Below are positions 27,925 through 36,016 of a stretch of DNA of 64,000 bases, piece after piece (the stretch's first letter is position 1; every line of letters starts with the position of its first letter). The stretch spans positions 62,001 through 126,000 of the forward strand of contig JADKBK010000012.1 of NCBI GenBank assembly GCA_016715075.1. The letters run 5' to 3'. A model generated the notes under the pieces. That model was not told the DNA's origin. It saw nothing but the letters and a program-made list of their open reading frames with translations, and did no database searches. The stretch comes from Bacteroidales bacterium (GTDB taxonomy: Bacteria; Bacteroidota; Bacteroidia; Bacteroidales; VadinHA17). The translations under genes and the position numbers were made by a program.

Positions 27925-29790
27925 ATGTTACGTGACTGTCTTTTATTTGCGATAATTCTCCTCTTCACCGGAACAACACTGGCATCACAACCGGCTTCAT
28001 TGACACCGACTGCAGGAGGAAATGATGTATTGAATTCATCTTCTGACAAAACCGGACCATATTTACTGGCTTCCGGGAAAAAATCAGCGTACAGGATTGT
28101 ACTGGATCCTATGGCTTCCGAATCAGAGAAATGGGCTGCTGATGAGCTTCAGCACTGGCTTAAGGAAATTTCAGGTGCAGAACTGCCTGTTCAGTTGATT
28201 GCTGAAACTGATTCTGGTCCGCAGATAATTATTGGGTACAATAATATCTTAAAGAAAAAGACAGGTGCGGTACCACCTTCCAAATCCGATGAATCATTCA
28301 GGTATTTCAGTTCAGGTCCTGATATATACATTTATGGCGGTAGTCAGCGCGGCAGTATGTATGGAGTGATGGCATTCCTTGAAAACGAGCTGGGATGCAG
28401 ATGGTACACGCCGGCAGTAAGTGTTATTCCTAAGAGGGATGAGATCATATTCAAATCGTTTGATCATTCGGAGGCTCCAGGAATAAGAGTCCGCAACGAC
28501 TTTTACTTTGAGGCATTTGATCCAGTCTGGTGTGCCAGGAACAAAATGAACGGGGCTATGGGATCGACAAAGGATACTCTTAACAAAGAGGAGAAATGGG
28601 CAGAAGTCAGAAAACAGCCGGGAGGAGTTGAGAGTTATTGGGCTGTGCATACTTTCTATCCCCTGGTGCCGCCTGAGGAGTTTTATAATACGCATCCTGA
28701 GTATTACAGCCTTATCAATAATAAGCGTGTTCACGAAGATGCACAGCTCTGCCTTACCAACCCCGATGTACTCAGGATTGTTACTGAAAGGATTAAGAAG
28801 AGAATGCGTCAGAATCCTGAATATCTTATATACGATATCTCCCAGAATGACTGGGATAACCCATGCCAGTGCGATAAATGTCAGTCTATCGTGAAGCGTG
28901 AGGGGAGTGAATCAGGTCCGGTTCTATGGTTTGTCAACCAGGTTGCGCAGGCAGTTGAGAAAGAATTTCCGGATAAATATATTGGTACCCTTGCATATAA
29001 ATATACAAGGAAGCCCTGTAAAACGATTCATGCCCGCAAGAATGTCGTTGTCCGCTTATGCAGTATTGAATGTTGCTTTTCCCATGATATAAAATCATGT
29101 CCGCGAAACGAACCATTTCTTGAAGACCTGAAGGGTTGGTCAGCTATAGCCCCAAACATGTATATCTGGGATTATGTAGTATATTTCCAGCACTATCTGA
29201 TGCCTTATCCCAATATCCGTGTCCTTCAGCCGAATATTCAGACTTTCAGGGAGAATAATGCTATCGGGATTATGGAACAGGCAGCTTATCAGAGCCGTGG
29301 AGGAGAGTTTGCTGAACTTAGGTCATATGTTATTTCCCGCCTTTTATGGAACCCTGATTGTGACGTTGAAGCAGTTATTGATGATTTTCTGTACGGGTAT
29401 TATGGAAGAGCAGGGAAGTATGTGCGTCAGTACTTCGATTTGCTATATACAAGGATCACTCCTGATACCCATATTCATATTGAAACAGCCAATTATCCGC
29501 GGCTGACAGTATGGGATACCTTATTTTCAGGTGATTTTGCTGAAAAGGCAAAGACTATTTTTGAAGAGGCCGCCAGAGTAGCTGATAACAGTGAAATATT
29601 GCATCGTGTTGAGCTGGCTTCACTGCCGGTATTGTATCTTAAATGCAAAAGGACGCCTGTTGCAGCACGGAATGACGGGACTTATACAAAATTCACCGAA
29701 ATCGTCAAAAGGGAAGGCATTACCCGGTATGCAGAATATGGTGAAGAGACGGTCAGTGCATTTCACTCCACCGTTGAGAACGCAAAATAA
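27925..29790 (+). CDS. DUF4838 protein with GH67-type N-terminal domain
   Basis: A 621-residue secreted protein (signal MLRDCLLFAIILLFTGTTLA, cleavage near ASQ). Residues ~45-160 form an alpha-glucuronidase-N-like domain: IVLDPMASESEKWAADELQH, then WLKEISGAELPVQL and GSQRGSMYGVMAFLENELGC. The central DUF4838 barrel begins near WAVHTFYPLVPPEEFY and includes DISQNDWDNPCQCDKCQSIV, whose paired Cys residues (CQCDKC) may bind a metal, and ENNAIGIMEQAAYQSRGG. DUF4838 proteins are recurrent in Bacteroidota glycan loci. The architecture suggests a GH67/GH20-like glycosidase, possibly acting on uronic-acid linkages, but I know no proven activity for it. It ends the GH88 operon and converges, with a 3-bp gap, on the hydrolase gene at 29794. 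Confidence 0.75.
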   Translation: MLRDCLLFAIILLFTGTTLASQPASLTPTAGGNDVLNSSSDKTGPYLLASGKKSAYRIVLDPMASESEKWAADELQHWLKEISGAELPVQLIAETDSGPQIIIGYNNILKKKTGAVPPSKSDESFRYFSSGPDIYIYGGSQRGSMYGVMAFLENELGCRWYTPAVSVIPKRDEIIFKSFDHSEAPGIRVRNDFYFEAFDPVWCARNKMNGAMGSTKDTLNKEEKWAEVRKQPGGVESYWAVHTFYPLVPPEEFYNTHPEYYSLINNKRVHEDAQLCLTNPDVLRIVTERIKKRMRQNPEYLIYDISQNDWDNPCQCDKCQSIVKREGSESGPVLWFVNQVAQAVEKEFPDKYIGTLAYKYTRKPCKTIHARKNVVVRLCSIECCFSHDIKSCPRNEPFLEDLKGWSAIAPNMYIWDYVVYFQHYLMPYPNIRVLQPNIQTFRENNAIGIMEQAAYQSRGGEFAELRSYVISRLLWNPDCDVEAVIDDFLYGYYGRAGKYVRQYFDLLYTRITPDTHIHIETANYPRLTVWDTLFSGDFAEKAKTIFEEAARVADNSEILHRVELASLPVLYLKCKRTPVAARNDGTYTKFTEIVKREGITRYAEYGEETVSAFHSTVENAK

Positions 29791-29793
29791 GTT

Positions 29794-31092
29794 TTATTTC
29801 AACCATTTGTCAAACCAGTCGAAGGCTTCCTTCTGCATCTCAGCGTCAAATTTGTGTTCCCCGGGGTAGAAGGAGCATTTATATCTTTCCGGATATTTGG
29901 CTTTTTCGTAGATCTCCTTTAAGATCCGGTCTGAGGCGTGCATTTCCGGGACAGTGTACAGGTCATCATCAATATCATTTAGCACCATTGTCGGAAGCGG
30001 CACACGCAGTCCGAGTATCTCAGGAAAGTCAAGTTCGTTTGGCAGTATGGGAACATAAGTCATCCAGGTATGGGTAAAGGATTTATTGAGTACAAAATCC
30101 TTCCAGGTTGTCATGAATCCGACGCAGACAGCACATTTGATCCTGGGATCAAGGCCCCCTGTGAAAACAGTGCGCATACCTCCTCCTGACAATCCGCCGC
30201 ATCCGATCTTTTCCTTTATCACATCTTTTCTGGCACTCAGAATATCAAGAGCAATCCTGTCTTCGGCCATAAAGACACCCGGCCATGTGGTACCGGCACT
30301 GAAAAGTGATTTTGCCATAATATCTTCGTGGTTTCCTGCCCACTCGTTATATGCTTCTATGTTCTTCGGATCTTCAGGGTTGTTATCATTAAGTCCATTT
30401 CGATGTTGTTCAGGAACATCCTGAAGCCAGACTCTCCTGCTTGCAAAGGGGAAAGCATCTGAGACCATTACAACATAACCTCTTCTGGCAATTTCATTCG
30501 CCCAGGCCCTGCCACTGTAGTAATTGTGCTGATGTTCTTTCATGAGCATGTGTTGATCGTCACCGGTTTTGGTTATCTTCCTGGTTCCAAAATATTTATT
30601 ACCTCCGTGATCATGAAATGCCATTATCCCCGGTAAGGGTTCTTTAGCATCTGAAGGTTTCAGGATTATCGCATCAGTTGGCCGGCCATAAGGCAGTTTC
30701 CATGAGAGTTCTTCTATATGAAGCCCATCATAGGTGTACTGTTTTTTTATGGTAACCTCAGGCATACTACCTATATCAGGGATCGAGATCCTTTCCCTGG
30801 CCTTAGCTTCTGCAAGCGGATGCCATTTACTTAAATCACTGAACTCCTTTCTTCTGAAAGATAGAGACGGGACCTTGTCATTGGCCAGTGTTGTTGCCCA
30901 TTTACCGTATTGTCCTATTAAACTTAAATCTGTATTCTGAGTCATAATATTGATTTTTCTTTTTTCAATTATTGAAGGAGTGATAGCAGATTCAATACCT
31001 GTAATAGATGCTCCTTTCAGAAATCTGCTTCCGGCCATACCCAAACCTGCCATCCCGGCATTCTTCAGGAATTTTCTTCTGTTGTTTTTCAT
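29794..31092 (-). CDS. Tat-exported alpha/beta hydrolase (putative acyl esterase)
   Basis: The ATG at 31092 gives MKNNRRKFLKNAGMAGLGMA, a twin-arginine signal, and a 432-residue protein; the longer frame from 31131 puts a hydrophobic tail before it. The catalytic domain is of the dienelactone-hydrolase/acetyl-xylan-esterase-like type: ILKPSDAKEPLPGIMAFHDHGG (oxyanion strand), IGCGGLSGGGMRTVFTGG (nucleophile Ser in GLSGG), VLNDIDDDLYTVP (acid) and FYPGEHKFDAEMQ (His). It would remove acetyl or other ester groups from the glycan in the periplasm. It is a single gene converging on the DUF4838 operon. The repeat array lies upstream. Its first ~20 residues after the signal do not match a lipoprotein. 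Confidence 0.75.
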   Translation of the reverse strand: MKNNRRKFLKNAGMAGLGMAGSRFLKGASITGIESAITPSIIEKRKINIMTQNTDLSLIGQYGKWATTLANDKVPSLSFRRKEFSDLSKWHPLAEAKARERISIPDIGSMPEVTIKKQYTYDGLHIEELSWKLPYGRPTDAIILKPSDAKEPLPGIMAFHDHGGNKYFGTRKITKTGDDQHMLMKEHQHNYYSGRAWANEIARRGYVVMVSDAFPFASRRVWLQDVPEQHRNGLNDNNPEDPKNIEAYNEWAGNHEDIMAKSLFSAGTTWPGVFMAEDRIALDILSARKDVIKEKIGCGGLSGGGMRTVFTGGLDPRIKCAVCVGFMTTWKDFVLNKSFTHTWMTYVPILPNELDFPEILGLRVPLPTMVLNDIDDDLYTVPEMHASDRILKEIYEKAKYPERYKCSFYPGEHKFDAEMQKEAFDWFDKWLK

Positions 31093-31579
31093 TTTAATCG
31101 TGATTTGGATTATGAAAATCTGCCTGGTCAATAAATTCCATAATGACGGATGAATTTACAATAAAAATCATTTCAGGAGATAAAATTCATAAAACAATTC
31201 CTGCTATCACGATAATGGAATCATAGGGACGGGTCTGGTTTTGTAAGGGACAGGTCGCGACCTGTCCCTACATGCATTCTCCGGTCATATCGTAGGGACG
31301 GGTCGCGACCCGTCCGTTTATTTACCATGCCCCGCCCGATCAATTACCATGCCCCGTCCGATCAATTACCGCGCCCTGTCTGATCATTTACCATGCGCCG
31401 TCCGTTTATTTTCGCATCCCGGCCCAACATCATTATCAATTTATATCTATATCAGGGAGGTATGATACAGGTCATATTTTGTAGGGTATGTGTCGTATAT
31501 TGCAGGGACAGGTCGCGACCTGTCCCTACATGCATTCTCCGGTCATATCGTAGGGACGGGTCGCGACCCGTCCGTTTAT

Positions 31580-31690
31580 TACCACCCCACACCCAACGGG
31601 AAGGCAACAATTTTTGGGGGTGTGTCGCTGGCGGGGGCCGGGCCCCCCCCCCCCGCCCCCCCCGCCCCCCCCCGCGGGGCGCGGCCCCTT
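31580..31690. other. Low-complexity C/G insertion inside the repeat array
   Basis: Between array copies 2 and 3 the normal spacer start is replaced by ~110 bp of unrelated sequence, including long C runs broken by single G bases and ending GCGGGGCGCGGCCCC. It is out of character with the A/T-leaning surroundings. Either a real slippage-prone tract or an assembly artefact is possible. Confidence 0.7.
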
Positions 31691-32040
31691 ACCATGCCCC
31701 GTCCGATCAATTACCGCGCCCTGTCTGATCATTTACCATGCGCCGTCCGTTTATTTTCGCATCCCGGCCCAACATCATTATCAATTTATATCTATATCAG
31801 GGAGGTATGATACAGGTCATATTTTGTAGGGTATGTGTCGTATATTGCAGGGACAGGTCGCGACCTGTCCCTACATGCATTCTCCGGTCATATCGTAGGG
31901 ACGGGTCGCGACCCGTCCGTTTATTTACCATGCCCCGTCCGATCAATTACCATGCCCCGTCCGATCAATTACCGCGCCCTGTCTGATCATTCCAGCGCCG
32001 TCCGTTTATTTTCGCTCCCGGCCCAACATCATTATCAATT

Positions 32041-32125
32041 TCATCGGGTGGTCTTTGGTGTCGCGCAGTCGGACCGCGCTCTGGTCGGGGGGTCGGCGTC
32101 CGTTTCTTTCCAGCCGTCGATCAAT
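32041..32125 (+). other. Degenerate tRNA-like fragment in the array (doubtful)
   Basis: This stretch does not match the array unit. GTCGCGCAGTCGGACCGCGC resembles the D-arm region of a tRNA gene, and the (+) strand frame through it reads VAQSDRALVGG, a peptide familiar from spurious translation of tRNA genes. I cannot fold a full cloverleaf or name an anticodon. It may be a broken tRNA, a mis-assembled piece or chance. Confidence 0.25.
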
Positions 32126-32506
32126 TACGCGCCCTGTCGATCTTTACCATGCGGTCCGTTTATTTTCGCATCCGGCCCAACATCATTATCAATTTATATC
32201 TATATCAGGGAGGTATGATACAGGTCATATTTTGTAGAGTATGTGTCGTATATTGCAGGGACAGGTCGCGACCTGTCCCTACGTGCATTCTCTGGTCATA
32301 TCGTAGGGACGGGTCGCGACCCGTCCGTTTATTTACCATGCCCCGCCCGATTATTTACCATGCGCCATCGGTTTATTACCATTCCCTGTATTCAATTTCT
32401 CGTCTCGTGAAATTATTTTCCCAAATCATACGTTCATCTCGCCCCGGCCCTGCATCAATAATAATTTATATCTTTATCAGGGACGTAATCATTAAACTTT
32501 ACAGAA

Positions 32507-34783
32507 ATGAGAAAATTCAAATTTCCCCTGGTATTAATCTTCGCAATCAGCCTGCTCTTTCAGTCATTTAATTCAGCAGGGCAATCGTTTTCACCGGAGA
32601 AATTTGCCAATCCGCCGATTCAATACTGGCCGCGGCCGTTATGGTTCTGGAACAATACCGAAGTAACCGAGAATGGAGTACTGCAGCTAATGCAGGCAAT
32701 GCGTGATAAATGCGGTTATGGAGGATTCGGTGTTGTGCCATTTGGAAATAACTTCAAACCGGAATATCTGTCGGAAGATTATCTGAAGATTTATGGTGCT
32801 ATGCTGGCAAAGGCAAAGGAGCTGGGTTTGACTATCAGCCTTTATGACGAATTTGGGTTTCCAAGCGGTTCGGTAGGGGCCTTCGCCGAAGGTGACGGGA
32901 AACCTCGTTTTCAGCAGAAATATTCGGATATGACTATCCAAAGGCTTGATAAAGCTGAAGAAGAGATAACGGGTCCGCTTGCTTATAAGAAAAAGATACC
33001 CGGAGGAAAACTTATGGGAGCAGTAGCAATGGAAGCTGAAAGTAAAGAAAGGGTTGATATTACAGGCAGTATTGCCGATGGGATGCTTAACTGGAATGTG
33101 CCGTCGGGGAGATGGAAAATCATGTTCTTCAATTGTGTGATCGATGGCAATCCTCTGGCAGATTATCTTAATCCGGAGGCTGTCAGTCATTTTACAAAAA
33201 TGGTACATGATGTATACTATGAGCATTTCAAAGAATATTTTGGTACGGTTATTTATGGGACTTTCTTTGATGAGCCTTCCATGTATCGGGCAGATTTCAG
33301 GATGTGGACTGACAGTTTCAATGAAAAATTCATTGAGAAGTATGGCTTCAATCCTGTAACAATGTATCCGGCAATGTGGTATGATATTGGTCCGGTAACA
33401 GAATCAGCCCGTAACTATTTGTTTGGACTCAGAGGTGAATTGTTTGCCAGGGGATTTCCCAGGGTGGTCAATGAATGGTCTGTATCTCATGGAATTACTG
33501 CAACAGGCCATATAGCTCCGGAGGAGGCGCTGATCCCTGCAAATTCATCGGGCGATCTTATGCAGACTTTTAAGTACCTCGATATACCCGGCATAGATAA
33601 GATAGGTGGTCACCGGCCCGCAGAGAACTTTTATAAGTTAGTCAGTTCTTCTGCTTATAATTGGGATAAGAAGTTGGTGATGTCTGAGACATTTGGAGCC
33701 ATGCCAAATTATGAAGAGCCGGGAGATCTCACATGGAATGATATATGGTCGGTTGCCAACGACCAGTACACAAAGGGTATAAACATGCTCATTCCTCATG
33801 CTGTCTGGTATGATAACACAAAGGTTACATATAAGCCTGAGCTTTCATACCGTAACCCCCTATATGCCGACAGCCTGAAGGCTTTTACAACTTACCTGTC
33901 GAGGCTTAATGTTATATTACAGGCAGGGGGAAGGCATGTTGCGGATGTTGCAGTCCTTTATCCTGTCCATTCTCTTTTAGGTGATCATTATTTCTACACT
34001 GAGACAGGGCCCGCCAATGTTGACGGATTTGTTGACCCCAATAATCAGTTCTATAATGAAGCAGTTTCCAAAATCGACTATGTAAATGTCGGTATCTCTC
34101 TTCTGAATGGGAACGGTTTGGATTTTACATATGTTCACCCTGATGTTCTTGATGAAAAATGTGTTATTTCAGGCAACCGGCTTGAATTAAAAAACAGTGT
34201 GAATAGTGAGAGTTTCAGGGTGCTGATCCTCCCATCCTGTTCCATGATATCATTAAGTAATCTTGTTAAGGTGATCGAATTCTATAATTCAGGGGGTCTG
34301 ATTTTATTTACGACCCGTCTGCCGCAGAAATCAAGTGAGCCGGGAAGGGACCGGGAAGTTGACAGCCTTATCAGATCTGTCTTTCCTAAGTTGGAGGATG
34401 ATGCCTGGGTTATGCTCGAAAATAAAATGGGAGGCAAGGCCTGTTTTCTCCCGGATGGGGATGCCATAAATCTTTCAGAAATTCTGTTCGGTTCGGGTTT
34501 GGAATATGATGTCAGTTATTCGTTAAATGCCGATATTCAATATATTCATAAAGTAATAGATGGCAGGAATGTTTATTTCTTTGCCAATAAGGGGAAAAGT
34601 CATATTCAGACAGATGTCACCGTCAGGGGTAAGATGACTCTGGAAATGTGGGATCCACATACTGGTGTAACAGGTGGAATATCTTCTGAGTTTGTAAAGA
34701 AGGATATTCCTGAGCAGGTTTTTACCCGGACAAAACTGGATCTGAAACCTTACCATTCGTGCTTCCTCGTTGAGTATTTGTAG
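32507..34783 (+). CDS. Secreted GH106-like glycoside hydrolase
   Basis: A 758-residue protein with a signal peptide (MRKFKFPLVLIFAISLLFQS, cleavage near AGQ). Residues ~40-430 form a barrel with the hallmarks of the large GH106-like alpha-L-rhamnosidase group: PRPLWFWNNTEVTENG, GYGGFGVVPFGNNF, LYDEFGFPSGSVG, YGTFFDEPSMY (a strong catalytic-Glu candidate), HGITATGHIAPEE and VMSETFGAMPNYEEPG. A C-terminal GATase-like and beta-sandwich region (FRVLILPSCSMIS, GGLILFTTRLP, VRGKMTLEMWDPHTG) completes it. It is shorter than many GH106 proteins (~1000 residues), so the specificity may differ; rhamnose removal is a reasonable guess only. The gene stands alone on its strand and is bracketed by repeat blocks at 31221-32490 and 34784-34890. 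Confidence 0.7.
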   Translation: MRKFKFPLVLIFAISLLFQSFNSAGQSFSPEKFANPPIQYWPRPLWFWNNTEVTENGVLQLMQAMRDKCGYGGFGVVPFGNNFKPEYLSEDYLKIYGAMLAKAKELGLTISLYDEFGFPSGSVGAFAEGDGKPRFQQKYSDMTIQRLDKAEEEITGPLAYKKKIPGGKLMGAVAMEAESKERVDITGSIADGMLNWNVPSGRWKIMFFNCVIDGNPLADYLNPEAVSHFTKMVHDVYYEHFKEYFGTVIYGTFFDEPSMYRADFRMWTDSFNEKFIEKYGFNPVTMYPAMWYDIGPVTESARNYLFGLRGELFARGFPRVVNEWSVSHGITATGHIAPEEALIPANSSGDLMQTFKYLDIPGIDKIGGHRPAENFYKLVSSSAYNWDKKLVMSETFGAMPNYEEPGDLTWNDIWSVANDQYTKGINMLIPHAVWYDNTKVTYKPELSYRNPLYADSLKAFTTYLSRLNVILQAGGRHVADVAVLYPVHSLLGDHYFYTETGPANVDGFVDPNNQFYNEAVSKIDYVNVGISLLNGNGLDFTYVHPDVLDEKCVISGNRLELKNSVNSESFRVLILPSCSMISLSNLVKVIEFYNSGGLILFTTRLPQKSSEPGRDREVDSLIRSVFPKLEDDAWVMLENKMGGKACFLPDGDAINLSEILFGSGLEYDVSYSLNADIQYIHKVIDGRNVYFFANKGKSHIQTDVTVRGKMTLEMWDPHTGVTGGISSEFVKKDIPEQVFTRTKLDLKPYHSCFLVEYL

Positions 34784-34890
34784 GGACGGGTGCAATTTGC
34801 AGGGACAGGTCGCGACCCGTCCCGATCATTTACCATGTGCCGTCCGTTTATTACCATGCGTAGGATTCATTTTTCGCGACCTGTCCCCCG
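34784..34890. repeat. Partial palindromic-repeat copy after the GH106-like gene
   Basis: Immediately after the stop codon come GGGACGGGTGCAATTTGCAG, an asymmetric palindrome (GGGACAGGTCGCGACCCGTC), ATTTACCATGTGCCGTCCGT and TTCGCGACCTGTCC. These are pieces of the 31221-32490 array unit in the same orientation, here diverged and single-copy. Confidence 0.8.
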
Positions 34891-34903
34891 GCCAGGTACA
34901 GTA

Positions 34904-36016
34904 TTATTTGATTATTTTTTCGATTGATGGCTGAATGGATTTGGCAAAGCGCATCATTCCTAGATCATTTGGATGGACGCCATCGACTGTACCTTCAAAA
35001 TCATCACCGATCATCCCATCGCCTTTCCTATAGTAGATCTGTTTTAAGCCTGATTCTTTTAATGTATTATAAGCCCGCTGCAATTCCGCATTCTTTTTTG
35101 CCTGATCTGATTCCTTCGGATCTCCGAATCCGCTGACATAATAGAAGCCTTCAACGAGAAGTACAGGGATTTCAGGCCTCTTCAGCTTCAGGAATTTCAC
35201 TAGTTCAACAGCTCTTTCATATACTAGGTCAGTTTGTGTATTTGGATTACAGTCGATGACATACAATGCAGCATCTATTTCGCTCATGGCTTCACCTACA
35301 GGAATATCGAAGGTTCCGCTTCCGCTGAAGCCCATATTTATAAAGCTTCGGTCCATTGATCTTTCCAGGATATTCGTAAATGCCATTCCCGGACGTGATG
35401 CACAGCCCCCCTGTGCAATACTGCTTCCATAGTAAACCACCGGCTTTTTATCAATCAGGTATTTTTCATGAGGCACCGTTATTTCCGCGTTGCTGTTTAC
35501 TCCTATTGATATGGAATCAATACCATCATATAAAGGCAGATTAAGGAGATATTCCCTGAAAACGGTTCCGCTGGTTTTTACCAGAGTAAATTCGTTCACT
35601 TTACCTTTTACCCTGGCAGTATTGACATATTTCCAGCCATTATCAACCCAGCTGTACAGATCAACACCCTTAATTCCGGTTGAAGGCATGTGGTCCATAG
35701 TATTGTCACCAAGCACTGTCCATCTTACATTAATTACATTGGCATTGGTCCTGAAGCGGATTGAAATGCCTGCAGAGTGCTGTCCCAGATCCCAGACATC
35801 TTTTCTGAGTTTAGTCTCATAAGATTTTGGGAATCTGGCATAATTTTTTTCGGAATGATATTTCCCGATGATAGTAAGGGATTGTCCGTCGGCATATTTT
35901 AAGGTGTCTCCATCTTTTGGGTTTTCACAGAAGACATAACCAGTGTTTGTCACGAATAATATGCCAGCAAGGAATATTACTCTGAAGATAGAGCCGCTCA
36001 GGGAAATCGTTTTCAT
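34904..36016 (-). CDS. SGNH/GDSL esterase with N-terminal GxDLY domain
   Basis: A 370-residue secreted protein (signal MKTISLSGSIFRVIFLAGIL, cleavage near FCE). The first ~170 residues form a beta domain with the diagnostic GVDLYSWVDNGWKYVNT stretch (GxDLY family). The second half is an SGNH hydrolase: VVYYGSSIAQGGCAS carries the nucleophile Ser, NMGFSGSGTF the oxyanion Gly block, IDCNPNT the Asn, and GVHPNDLGMMRFA the Asp/His pair. Such enzymes deacetylate or otherwise de-esterify polysaccharide side chains. Its start overlaps the stop of the DUF5107-TPR gene by 4 bp (ATGA), so the two are translationally coupled. The palindromic-repeat copy lies just past its stop. Confidence 0.85.
   Translation of the reverse strand: MKTISLSGSIFRVIFLAGILFVTNTGYVFCENPKDGDTLKYADGQSLTIIGKYHSEKNYARFPKSYETKLRKDVWDLGQHSAGISIRFRTNANVINVRWTVLGDNTMDHMPSTGIKGVDLYSWVDNGWKYVNTARVKGKVNEFTLVKTSGTVFREYLLNLPLYDGIDSISIGVNSNAEITVPHEKYLIDKKPVVYYGSSIAQGGCASRPGMAFTNILERSMDRSFINMGFSGSGTFDIPVGEAMSEIDAALYVIDCNPNTQTDLVYERAVELVKFLKLKRPEIPVLLVEGFYYVSGFGDPKESDQAKKNAELQRAYNTLKESGLKQIYYRKGDGMIGDDFEGTVDGVHPNDLGMMRFAKSIQPSIEKIIK

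Larger units (their letters stand above)
31221..32490. repeat. Tandem array centred on TCGCGA palindromes
   Basis: A gene-free 1.3-kb array. Each unit has a 24-bp perfect palindrome (AGGGACAGGTCG plus its reverse complement) at 31246, 31504, 31849 and 32257, followed about 26 bp later by a 20-bp palindrome (GGACGGGTCG plus its reverse complement) at 31296, 31554, 31899 and 32307. A spacer follows, rich in ATTACCATGCCCCGTCCGAT motifs and ending TATATCTATATCAGGGAGG. The first period is 258 bp; the second and third are 345 and 408 bp because of inserted or degraded sequence. The segment at 32463-32483, just before the downstream gene, is a diverged copy of the spacer end, so the array may have grown from that gene's 5' flank. 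The short GC-rich reading frames in it are not genes. Confidence 0.9.

Noticed and set aside
31246..32326. Regularly repeated palindromes suggested a CRISPR array
   Set aside because: Periods are 258-408 bp, the 'spacers' are themselves conserved between units, and no cas gene is present.
31393..32571. Several overlapping 60-140 residue reading frames in the repeat array
   Set aside because: They repeat with the array, are rich in Pro/Arg/Gly from GC-rich palindromes, and have no leader or domain; the frames exist only because the repeats lack stops.
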